In this document: positions 6,799-13,841 of the stretch, piece by piece
Position numbering within the stretch: position 1 is the first letter of the stretch
How the letters are laid out: each line of letters starts with the position of its first letter
NCBI GenBank assembly: GCA_900766795.1
Contig: CAAFWX010000199.1
Location: 1-13,857, forward strand
DNA from: Oscillospiraceae bacterium
GTDB lineage: Bacteria; Bacillota_A; Clostridia; Oscillospirales; Ruminococcaceae
Length of the DNA stretch: 13,857 nt
Direction of reading: 5' to 3'
Translations under genes and position numbers: made by a program
Notes under the pieces: generated by a model
What the model saw: the letters and a program-made list of their open reading frames with translations, nothing else
What the model was told of the DNA's origin: nothing
The model's database searches: none

Positions 6799-8034
6799 AT
6801 GCGTTCCATATGGACAGCTGTAATTGTATTCATACTGTCCGTGCTTGTCATTCTTCTGGCGGTGGGGCAGATTTTCTTCGCGGGCGGAAAAAAGGTACCC
6901 AGCGAGGTTGCGCTGTTCTACGGCATTGAAGAGGACATTCCCTTTACAGGGGTTTATCTTCGCGACGAAACGGTTATCCCAAGCTCCGGCAGCGGAATCA
7001 TCAGCTATGAACATGCTGACGGAAGCAAGGTTGGGGTAAGCTCTGTCATTGCTGTCCGCTACAAAAGCGAGAGCGAGATAGACTACCGCAGGGAAATAGG
7101 GCAGCTTCAAGAGCAGATTTCCGTGCTGGAGAATGCCGAAAAGCTTCTGGGTACGGACGATTCACAGCTGGAGGCAATTTCCAGCCAGATAAACGAGCAG
7201 CATTCCGAGCTTGTGAGCCGAATCATAAGCGGCGACTATTCGGGTGCGGCTTCTCTTGAAAACGGAATGCTCGAGGCTCTTTGCAAAAGGGAGATTACCC
7301 TGCGCGAGTCCGACGGCTATTCCGAGAAAAAGGCTGCGCTTGAAAGACGCATTTCGGAGCTTGAGTCCCGATTGTCGGGAGATGTCAGCGAGATATGCGC
7401 GGGCGGCACAGGCTATTTTGTCAGCAAGGTTGACGGCTATGAGGGGGAGCTTAGCTTCTCCGATGTCGATAGCATAACCGCCGAGCGGATAAACGAAATC
7501 ATCGAAAATCCGGACAAGTCCACCCAAAACAAGGCTGTGGGCAAGCTTATTGCCGATTACAGATGGCGGGTTGCCGCTGTGATTGACACGCAGAGTATGT
7601 TTGGCGTGAACAAGGGCAGCAAAGTGCAGCTTCGTGTGGGGTCCGACGCGTCGATTCTTGACGCAGAGGTTGTGTCTGTCACCGACAACGGCGACGGGAC
7701 AAGCGTGTTCATTTTTGAGTGCGACCGCCTTACGTCCTCTGTTGTGCAGGGACGCACGGCGCAGTTCAAGCTTGTGACGAACAGCTACGGCGGACTTCGT
7801 GTGTCCAGAAGCGCGATAAGATACAATGAAAACGGCGACCGCGGCGTGTATGTCATCAACGGTTCGACCTTGTCTTTCAGAAAGATCAACGTTGTGTACT
7901 GGGGCGAGGGATATGTCATCTGCTCGCAGACCGTTTCCGAGGAGGAAGCGGCGAGCGGCGAAAAATATCTCCAGCTTTACGACACAATCGTTACCGAGGG
8001 TAAAGATCTCTATGACGGAAAAGTTGTTAAGTAA
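6799..8034 (+). CDS. HlyD/membrane-fusion-like protein with one N-terminal membrane segment
   Basis: The 411-residue protein has a single hydrophobic segment at about residues 5-28 after a short Arg-containing start, so it is probably anchored with most of the chain outside the membrane. SGSGIISYEHADGSKV followed by IAVRY looks like the first half of a lipoyl-like hairpin. Residues about 92-195 are rich in Glu/Leu/Gln with coiled-coil spacing, and GTGYFVSKVDGYEGEL looks like the second lipoyl half. The rest is beta-rich, with VNKGSKVQLRV and AEVVSV typical of the barrel domains of HlyD-type adaptors. Partner transporters of such proteins are ABC or RND pumps, but none is encoded in this window. 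The start ATG abuts the hfq stop (TAAATG), with GAGG at 6787-6790 inside hfq, and the end overlaps yggS by 23 bp. Its place among division genes suggests an envelope role, which is inference. I know no experimentally characterised member. Confidence 0.75.
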   Translation: MRSIWTAVIVFILSVLVILLAVGQIFFAGGKKVPSEVALFYGIEEDIPFTGVYLRDETVIPSSGSGIISYEHADGSKVGVSSVIAVRYKSESEIDYRREIGQLQEQISVLENAEKLLGTDDSQLEAISSQINEQHSELVSRIISGDYSGAASLENGMLEALCKREITLRESDGYSEKKAALERRISELESRLSGDVSEICAGGTGYFVSKVDGYEGELSFSDVDSITAERINEIIENPDKSTQNKAVGKLIADYRWRVAAVIDTQSMFGVNKGSKVQLRVGSDASILDAEVVSVTDNGDGTSVFIFECDRLTSSVVQGRTAQFKLVTNSYGGLRVSRSAIRYNENGDRGVYVINGSTLSFRKINVVYWGEGYVICSQTVSEEEAASGEKYLQLYDTIVTEGKDLYDGKVVK

Positions 8035-8728
8035 TACGCAGACCAGCTGCGCAGATATTGAGGAGAACTACGCGCAAATCCGCGCAAACATAGACAGAGC
8101 CATGCGTGAAGCGGGGCGCACCGACAGTGTGCGGCTGATGGCGGTGACAAAGACCGTATCCCCCGACAGGATAAACCACGCGATAGGGCTTGGGATAGAC
8201 CTTCTCGGAGAAAACCGCGTTCAGGAGTATCTGGACAAGCGCGAGAGTTATGCTCCCGCGGAGGTACACTTTATCGGCGGACTCCAGACGAACAAGGTCA
8301 AATACATTATTGACAAGGTGTCAATGATTCATTCCGTTGACAGTATGCGTCTTGCACAGGAGATAGACCGCAGGGCGGCGCAGCACGGATTGGTCATGGA
8401 TATACTCGCCGAGATAAACATCGGCGGGGAGGAAAGCAAGGGCGGAATCCCTCCAAAGGAAGCGAAAGCGTTCTGCGAGCAGATTTCCGGGCTTGCAAAC
8501 GTCAGACTAAGGGGTCTGATGACGATACCGCCGCCGGGCTGCGGTGAGCGCTGCTTTGCTGAAATGCAGCAGCTTTTCACCGAGCTAAAATCCCTGCCGC
8601 AGAAAGAGAAAGCGGCATTTGACACGCTCTCCATGGGCATGTCGGGGGACTATGAAACGGCGGTAAAATATGGGGCCACAATTATCCGCGTGGGGTCAGC
8701 CCTGTTCGGATACAGAAAATATTTATAA
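8012..8728 (+). CDS. yggS: YggS/YlmE-family pyridoxal 5'-phosphate-binding protein (PLP homeostasis)
   Basis: YggS (PLPBP; YlmE in Bacillus) is a cytosolic single-domain TIM-barrel protein that binds PLP without known catalysis and affects vitamin B6 and amino-acid balance. The 238-residue chain has the PLP lysine in LMAVTKTV (Lys47), GENRVQEYLDK, HFIGGLQTNKVKYI, VHSVDS-like IHSVDS, INIGGEESKGG, RGLMTIPP, LSMGMSGDYETAV and a final RVGSALFG. All are family landmarks in the right order. I chose ATG 8012 because GAGGG (7996-8000) precedes it and the family motifs start soon after. The open frame continues upstream inside the HlyD-like gene but has no family similarity there. The gene overlaps that upstream gene by 23 bp, so the two are likely translationally coupled. 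sepF follows by 16 bp, as ylmE precedes ylmF in Bacillus. Confidence 0.95.
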   Translation: MTEKLLSNTQTSCADIEENYAQIRANIDRAMREAGRTDSVRLMAVTKTVSPDRINHAIGLGIDLLGENRVQEYLDKRESYAPAEVHFIGGLQTNKVKYIIDKVSMIHSVDSMRLAQEIDRRAAQHGLVMDILAEINIGGEESKGGIPPKEAKAFCEQISGLANVRLRGLMTIPPPGCGERCFAEMQQLFTELKSLPQKEKAAFDTLSMGMSGDYETAVKYGATIIRVGSALFGYRKYL

Positions 8729-8744
8729 TTGGGAGGAAAATATT

Positions 8745-9233
8745 ATGACTTTCATCGACAGCATCAAGAGCAAGCTCAGCCAGCGTGCAGAGGACAGCGA
8801 CTATCGCGACGTTGAGAACGAGGGCGGCTACGATATCGGCTCAAATGCAGTCACCGAGGAGGAGGCAGGCTATGGCTACTCCTACGAGAACGAGCACTAC
8901 AACACCGAGCAGAACAGAGGACCTATCAACATCCACAATCTGCCCGCAGGCAATCTTTGCATCATCAAGCCCAAATGCGTTGATGACGTTATCTTTGACG
9001 TAGTAAAGCTTCTGAAAGACGATTGCATCATTATCCTCAATCTTACCGAGATTGAGAACGGCGAGAGAACCAGAATTGTTGATTACGTTTGCGGCGTTGT
9101 AAACGCGCTCGACGGCAACATTGCTGTTGCTTCTCCTTTCACCTACACCATTGCGCCCAAGGCAATCGCTGTTTCCTCAAACGACAAGCCTGTTGAGGGC
9201 GTCAACAACTTCATGAATGGTTCAAACAATTAA
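8745..9233 (+). CDS. sepF: SepF, cell division protein anchoring FtsZ
   Basis: SepF is an FtsZ-binding division protein that polymerises and attaches the Z ring to the membrane through an N-terminal amphipathic helix. The 162-residue protein starts MTFIDSIKSKLSQR, which fits such a helix. An acidic, Tyr-rich linker follows (about 17-57), then the conserved SepF core: INIHNLPAGNLCIIKPKCVDDV, IFDVVKLLKDDCIIILNLTEIE, RIVDYVCGVVNALDGNIAVASPFTYTIAP in outline. ATG 8745 has GGGAGG at 8731-8736, 8 bp upstream. The last 17 bp overlap ylmH. In Bacillus the gene sits in the ylm cluster next to divIVA, and the same arrangement is kept here. The family call is firm, while details of the linker are particular to this organism. 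Confidence 0.95.
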   Translation: MTFIDSIKSKLSQRAEDSDYRDVENEGGYDIGSNAVTEEEAGYGYSYENEHYNTEQNRGPINIHNLPAGNLCIIKPKCVDDVIFDVVKLLKDDCIIILNLTEIENGERTRIVDYVCGVVNALDGNIAVASPFTYTIAPKAIAVSSNDKPVEGVNNFMNGSNN

Positions 9234-9969
9234 TGACGAGGAGCGCTTTCTTGCCGCACATATATCCGATTTGCAAAAGCAAAGCATAAAGTCGGGAGTA
9301 CCGCGTTTTTCCGCCTTCCTCAACGAGAGGGAGGCGGTCGTGGCGGCGCGGGCGGTAAAAGGCGAGCCGGTCTTTTTCGGGGGATATGACGGTGCGGCGC
9401 GCAGGGTTTGCGGCTTTTTCGAGGGCACTTACGCCGAGGAACTGCCGAAGGAGGAATTTTTCCCTGTCCGTGCTGTCACCTTTTCCTTCAGAAAGTGCGA
9501 TAACCCGACGCACCGCGACTTTCTCGGGGCGCTGCTTTCGCTTGAGATAAAGCGCGAGCTTGTTGGGGATATTCTTGTTGCGGAGGACTATGCAGTTGTG
9601 TTCTGCCATGAAACCGCAGAGGCGCTTGTGTGTGCGCTGACCAAGGTGGGCAGAACGGGCGTTGTTACCGAAAGAGGCATAACAAAGCCGATTCCGGAGA
9701 TAAAGACCAAGAAAACAGAAACGACAGTTTCGTCGCTGCGGCTGGATTGTATCGTGAGCGCGGCGGCAAATATATCAAGGGACAAATCCGCGTCGCTCAT
9801 TAAATCGGGGCAGGTGAATGCGGACTTTTCTCCATGTCTGAGCGTAAGCGAGGAAGTCAGGGAGAACATGGTTATTTCGATACGCGGAAGCGGGCGCTAC
9901 CGCCTGTCGGAGATATCGGGCGAAACCCGCAAGGGCAGGCTTCGCGTGGTGATAGAAAAATACATTTGA
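9217..9969 (+). CDS. ylmH: YlmH, S4-domain RNA-binding protein
   Basis: YlmH-family proteins carry a C-terminal S4 RNA-binding domain. In B. subtilis the protein has been linked to ribosome-associated quality control, as I recall from the literature. The 250-residue chain matches the family length (257 in Bacillus). The N-terminal part has ERFLAAHISDLQKQ, then FSAFLNERE and a central domain with PVFFGGYDGAARRVCGFF. The S4 domain is at about 172-250, with LRLDCIVSAAANISRDKSASLIKSGQV and then VREN, then GSGRYRL. The start is ATG 9217 inside the sepF end (17-bp overlap). No good ribosome site is placed for it (nearest GAGGG ends about 17 bp upstream), so coupling to sepF translation is likely. 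No other in-frame ATG lies nearby. ylmG, which lies between sepF and ylmH in Bacillus, is absent here. Confidence 0.92.
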   Translation: MVQTINDEERFLAAHISDLQKQSIKSGVPRFSAFLNEREAVVAARAVKGEPVFFGGYDGAARRVCGFFEGTYAEELPKEEFFPVRAVTFSFRKCDNPTHRDFLGALLSLEIKRELVGDILVAEDYAVVFCHETAEALVCALTKVGRTGVVTERGITKPIPEIKTKKTETTVSSLRLDCIVSAAANISRDKSASLIKSGQVNADFSPCLSVSEEVRENMVISIRGSGRYRLSEISGETRKGRLRVVIEKYI

Positions 9970-10042
9970 ATTACGAAAGCAGGGCAGGGCGCATGGTGCT
10001 TTGCTTGACAATATAAGCAGATTTTTTGCAGGAGATGTTGAT

Positions 10043-10921
10043 ATGAACGCAAATGAAATCACGACCAAGAGATTTGGCAAAGCGACCTTCAACGGCTATA
10101 ACACGGACGATGTTGACGCATTTTTGAGAGAGGTATCCTCCGAGTTTTCCCAGCTTCAAAAGGAGAAGAACGAGCTGGAGCGCAAGCTTGAGGTGCTTGC
10201 CGATAAGATTAGGGAGTACCGCGACGATGAGGACGCGCTCAAGGACGCATTGCTGCTGGCGCAAAAGCAGGGCAACGCAATCGTAGCCGAGAGCAAGGCA
10301 GCCGCAGAGGAGCTGAAAGCGTCCACCGAGGAAGCCTGCGAAAAACAGATAGCCGAGGCGCAGGAGAAGCACGACACGCTTATTGCCGAGGGCGAGGAGT
10401 ACAAGAAGAACGTCATAGCCGAAACCAACGACCGCGCGGACGCAATGATAAAGGACGCGCGCGCCAAGGCAGAGGAGATAAAGCGCCTGATGAACGAGCA
10501 GCGCGAGAAGGAGGAGGTTGTCCTCCAGCAGACCCGCAAGGAGGTTTTCGACTACCGCGCAAGAGTGCTCGCGCTCTACAAGGCGCACATGGAGTTTATC
10601 GAAGCGCTCCCCGAGAAGGTGGAGAACGACTTTGTGAAAAAGACTGCCGAGGCTGTGGAGAAGCGCGAGGAGGAGCGCAAAGCGGAGGAAAAGCCCGCTT
10701 TCATTCCTGCTCCCGCCAAGGAGCCTGAGCCTGTTATAGAGCCTGTTCAGGAGCCTGTTTCGGAGCCTGATGAAGCGCCCGCATTCGGCGAGGCGTATTC
10801 CGACGATGATGAGCAGACAGCTTCCGCAGCTTCGCAGGAGCTTCCGTTCTTCAATTCGGGCAGCGAGCCTATCACACGTCATACAGACCTTTTGTTTGGT
10901 CAGAAGAATAAACAAAATTAA
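10043..10921 (+). CDS. divIVA: DivIVA, polar/septal coiled-coil cell division protein
   Basis: DivIVA binds curved membrane at septa and poles and recruits division or growth proteins. I start it at ATG 10043 because GGAG at 10031-10034 lies 8 bp upstream and the family start ITTKRFGKATFNGYNTDDVDAFL then begins near residue 5. An upstream in-frame TTG at 10001 would only add 14 poorly supported residues. The N-terminal lipid-binding part has the conserved F-x-GY-x3-VD-FL pattern. A long Glu/Lys/Ala-rich coiled coil fills about residues 27-200. The tail from about 210 is low-complexity and acidic, with a repeated Glu-Pro-Val unit (229-244). Length is 292 residues, longer than Bacillus DivIVA (164), due mainly to the coiled coil and tail. 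The gap from ylmH is 73 bp. ileS follows by 12 bp. Confidence 0.95.
   Translation: MNANEITTKRFGKATFNGYNTDDVDAFLREVSSEFSQLQKEKNELERKLEVLADKIREYRDDEDALKDALLLAQKQGNAIVAESKAAAEELKASTEEACEKQIAEAQEKHDTLIAEGEEYKKNVIAETNDRADAMIKDARAKAEEIKRLMNEQREKEEVVLQQTRKEVFDYRARVLALYKAHMEFIEALPEKVENDFVKKTAEAVEKREEERKAEEKPAFIPAPAKEPEPVIEPVQEPVSEPDEAPAFGEAYSDDDEQTASAASQELPFFNSGSEPITRHTDLLFGQKNKQN
10727..10774 (+). repeat. 12-bp tandem repeat (four imperfect copies) inside divIVA
   Basis: GAGCCTG recurs at 10727, 10739, 10751 and 10763, spaced exactly 12 bp, with a fifth GAGCCTG at 10721. The 12-bp units start GAGCCTGTT in the first three copies and GAGCCTGAT in the last. They encode EPVI, EPVQ, EPVS and EPDE (DivIVA residues 229-244). 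Loss or gain of a unit would keep the reading frame. Confidence 0.85.
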
Positions 10922-10933
10922 GGAGAAACACCA

Positions 10934-13762
10934 ATGGCAGAGGATTTTAACAGCACACTGAATTTGCCGCAGACCGACTTCGCGATGCGCGCAAATCTTC
11001 CCAAGCGAGAGCCGGATATGCTGGCGAAGTGGGAGGAGGAGCGTCTTTACTACGCTCTCTCCGAGAAGAACAAGGGCAAGCCCACCTACACGCTCCACGA
11101 CGGCCCTCCCTATGCGAACGGCAATATCCACATGGGTACTGCGCTCAATAAGGTGCTGAAGGATATTATTGTAAAGTACAAGAGCATGACCGGCTACAAC
11201 GCGAACTACGTTCCCGGCTGGGACTGTCACGGACTTCCCATCGAGCTTAAGGCAATCAAGCAGATTGGCGTTGACAGCGGCGCTGTTGACCCCGTTGAGC
11301 TTAGAAGAAGCTGCCGCAGCTTTGCTCTTTCCTGCCTTGACGACCAGAAGAAGCAGTTCAAGCGTCTGGGCGTCTGGGGCGATTTCGACGACCCCTACCT
11401 CACCTTAAAGCCCGAGTTTGAGGCAAAGCAGGTTGAGGTATTCGGCGAGATGGTAAAGAAAGGCTACATCTACAAGGGTCTGAAGCCCGTTTACTGGTGC
11501 GCCGACTGCAACACCGCGCTTGCCGAAGCCGAGGTTGAGTATCAGGACGACCCCTGCTACTCCATCTATGTAAAGTTCCCGATAACCGACGCAAAGGGTA
11601 AGTTTGACGGAGTTGACGTTGACCTTTCCAAAGCGTTTGTCGTTATCTGGACAACCACCACATGGACTCTTCCCGGAAACCTTGCAATCTGCCTTGGACC
11701 CAACTACGAGTACACCTTCGTAAAGGTTGAGGACGAGGAAAGCAAGCACTTCGGCTGCTATCTTCTCATGGCTAAGGAGATGGTTGAGGGCGTTATGAGC
11801 GCTGTCGGAATCAGCAAGTACAGCACCGTTGGTTCTTTCAAGGGCAGCGACCTTGACCTTATCGAAACCAAGCACCCGTTCTATGACAGAAAATCCATCG
11901 TCATCAACGGCGACCATGTAACCCTCGAAAGCGGCACAGGCTGCGTTCACACCGCGCCCGGCTTCGGTCTTGAGGACTTTGAGGTCTGCATGAAGTATAA
12001 GGGAATGTTCAACATCATCGTTCCCGTTGACGAAAAGGGCGTGCTCACCGAGGAAACAGGCGAGTTCGCAGGACTTAAGACAGCCGACGCAAATAAGGCT
12101 ATCGCCAAGGTTATCGAGGAAAACGGCACCCTGCTCGGCATGGTGAAGTTCACCCACTCCTACCCTCACTGCTGGCGCTGCCACGAGCCTATCATCTACC
12201 GCGCAACCGACCAGTGGTTCTGCAACGTTGACGCATTCAAGCCCGAAACCATCAAGGCAATCGAGGGCGTTAAGTGGATTCCTGAGTGGGGCGAGGACAG
12301 AATCAAGAACATGGTCAATATGCGCTCCGACTGGTGCATTTCCCGCCAGAGAAGATGGGGCGTGCCGATTCCCATGCTGTATTGCGAGGACTGCGGCAAG
12401 ACCGTAATCAACGACACCACCATCAAGGCAATCTCCGATATGTTCCGCGCGGAAAGCTCCGACAGCTGGTACATCAAGGACCCCTCCGAGTTTATTCCCG
12501 CCGAGGTAAAGTGCGAGTGCGGCTGCGGCAAATTCCGCAAGGAAATGGATATCTTCGACGTTTGGTTCGATTCGGGCTGCACACACGCTGCCGTATTGCA
12601 GGAGCGCCCCGAGCTTTCGTGGCCCGCTGATATGTACCTTGAGGGCTGCGACCAGTACAGGGGCTGGTTCCAAAGCTCGCTGCTTACTTCCGTTGCCACA
12701 ACAGGCAAGGCACCCTACAAGTCCGTATGCACCCACGGCTGGGTAGTTGACGGCAAGGGTCAGCAGATGCACAAGTCCAAGGGCAACGTAATTCTCCCCG
12801 AGGAAATCATCAAGGACTTCGGCGCAGACGTTCTCCGCCTGTGGGTTGCTTCCCTTGACTTCCATAACGATGTCCGCGTGTCCAACGATATGCTAAAGCA
12901 GCTTTCCGAGGCATACAGAAAAATCAGAAACACCGCGCGTTACATTCTTGGCAACCTCAACGACGCAAAGGGCTTCAATCCCGACACCGAGATGGTTCCC
13001 TTTGAAAGACTTTCCGACTTCGACAGATGGGCGCTTGCTCGTCTTGACGGAGTTATCGAGAAGGTTAAGAACTCCTACGAGGCAATGGATTACTACCTCG
13101 CATACCACGCAATCAACAGCTTCTGCGTTGTGGATATGTCCAACTTCTACCTTGATATCGTTAAGGATACCCTCTACTGCGAGGGCGAGAAGTCCGAGAA
13201 GAGAAAGGCTGTTCAGACCACCATGTACATCATTCTTGACGCACTGGTAAGGCTGATTGCGCCTATCCTGAACTTCACCGCCGACGAGATTTGGCAGTAT
13301 ATGCCGCACAAGTCCACCGATGACCTCAGAAGCGTAATCTTCAATCAGATGCCCGAAAAGACAGGCGTCACCATAAGCGACGCATTCAACGCGAAGTTTG
13401 CGAAGCTTCACGCTGTCCGCGATGATGTTCTTGTTGCCCTTGAGCAGAAGAGAAACGGCGAGAACAAGATTATCGGAAAGTCCCTTGAAGCAAAGGTTGA
13501 CCTCTACACCGCTGACCCCGAGATTGCCGCAATGAAGGACGAGCTTGCAGACGCATTTATCGTATCCGCCGTTGAGGTGCACACCGAGGGCGAGGGCGAG
13601 TACAAGGGCGCCGTTGAGGGTCTGTCTGTAACCGTCACCCGCAAGGGCGGCGAGGCATGCCAGCGCTGCTGGAAGTTCAGCGACAGCGTAGGCTCCGACA
13701 GCAAGCACCCCACGCTCTGCGCACGCTGCGCGGCAGTGGTTGCTCTGAACTTCGGCGAGTAA
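10934..13762 (+). CDS. ileS: Isoleucyl-tRNA synthetase
   Basis: IleRS charges tRNA-Ile and hydrolyses mischarged Val-tRNA in its editing domain. The chain is 942 residues, near the E. coli length of 938. GPPYANGNIHMGT holds the class I HIGH motif as HMGT (66-69). The editing domain shows WTTTTWTLPGN (239-249) and GTGCVHTAPG (334-343). TDQWF and SRQRRWGVPIP follow. The KMSKS equivalent is MHKSK (612-616). Two cysteine clusters are seen: C484/C487 with C527/C529/C531 in the catalytic-side insert, and C909/C912 with C929/C932 at the C terminus, the latter the known zinc site. ATG 10934 has AAGGAG at 10920-10925, 8 bp upstream and overlapping the divIVA stop. The 12-bp gap leaves no space for the T-box leader often found before ileS in Firmicutes. 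Subclass differences in the variant motifs are normal in the family. The gene ends before a strong terminator. Confidence 0.98.
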   Translation: MAEDFNSTLNLPQTDFAMRANLPKREPDMLAKWEEERLYYALSEKNKGKPTYTLHDGPPYANGNIHMGTALNKVLKDIIVKYKSMTGYNANYVPGWDCHGLPIELKAIKQIGVDSGAVDPVELRRSCRSFALSCLDDQKKQFKRLGVWGDFDDPYLTLKPEFEAKQVEVFGEMVKKGYIYKGLKPVYWCADCNTALAEAEVEYQDDPCYSIYVKFPITDAKGKFDGVDVDLSKAFVVIWTTTTWTLPGNLAICLGPNYEYTFVKVEDEESKHFGCYLLMAKEMVEGVMSAVGISKYSTVGSFKGSDLDLIETKHPFYDRKSIVINGDHVTLESGTGCVHTAPGFGLEDFEVCMKYKGMFNIIVPVDEKGVLTEETGEFAGLKTADANKAIAKVIEENGTLLGMVKFTHSYPHCWRCHEPIIYRATDQWFCNVDAFKPETIKAIEGVKWIPEWGEDRIKNMVNMRSDWCISRQRRWGVPIPMLYCEDCGKTVINDTTIKAISDMFRAESSDSWYIKDPSEFIPAEVKCECGCGKFRKEMDIFDVWFDSGCTHAAVLQERPELSWPADMYLEGCDQYRGWFQSSLLTSVATTGKAPYKSVCTHGWVVDGKGQQMHKSKGNVILPEEIIKDFGADVLRLWVASLDFHNDVRVSNDMLKQLSEAYRKIRNTARYILGNLNDAKGFNPDTEMVPFERLSDFDRWALARLDGVIEKVKNSYEAMDYYLAYHAINSFCVVDMSNFYLDIVKDTLYCEGEKSEKRKAVQTTMYIILDALVRLIAPILNFTADEIWQYMPHKSTDDLRSVIFNQMPEKTGVTISDAFNAKFAKLHAVRDDVLVALEQKRNGENKIIGKSLEAKVDLYTADPEIAAMKDELADAFIVSAVEVHTEGEGEYKGAVEGLSVTVTRKGGEACQRCWKFSDSVGSDSKHPTLCARCAAVVALNFGE

Positions 13763-13782
13763 TCCGCACAAAACAATATTTG

Positions 13783-13820
13783 AATCCGCCCTTTGCAAAG
13801 AGGGCGGATTTTGTTTTTGT
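13783..13820 (+). terminator. Intrinsic terminator after ileS
   Basis: AATCCGCCCT (13783-13792) and AGGGCGGATT (13801-13810) form a perfect 10-bp stem around an 8-nt loop, followed by a T-rich tract (13809-13820, interrupted by single Gs). It begins 20 bp after the ileS stop. This probably ends transcription of the whole hfq-to-ileS operon. On the opposite strand the sequence after the stem is poor in T, so activity in that direction is less likely. Confidence 0.92.
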
Positions 13821-13830
13821 GACAAAAACA
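13812..13830. repeat. Inverted repeat just after the terminator
   Basis: TGTTTTTGT (13812-13820) and ACAAAAACA (13822-13830) are exact inverse complements around one base. The first arm overlaps the T tract of the terminator. It could be a regulatory site for a gene beyond the window or a chance A/T-rich palindrome. The sequence alone does not decide. Confidence 0.5.
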
Positions 13831-13841
13831 CCGCTTTGGGT

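Noticed and set aside
7826..8011. Upstream extension of the yggS frame inside the HlyD-like gene
   Set aside because: The translation before 8012 is Arg/Ser/Cys-rich shadow sequence with no YggS features, and a ribosome site precedes ATG 8012.
8724..8729. Perfect TATAAT just upstream of sepF
   Set aside because: No -35 or extended -10 accompanies it, and transcription would start inside the sepF ribosome site. It is probably chance sequence at the yggS stop.
10005..10010. Perfect TTGACA upstream of divIVA
   Set aside because: No -10-like sequence lies 16-18 bp downstream, where the divIVA ribosome site is instead.
10001..10042. TTG start for divIVA, 14 codons upstream
   Set aside because: The ATG at 10043 has a well-placed GGAG, and the family start fits it. 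The upstream residues have no DivIVA similarity.
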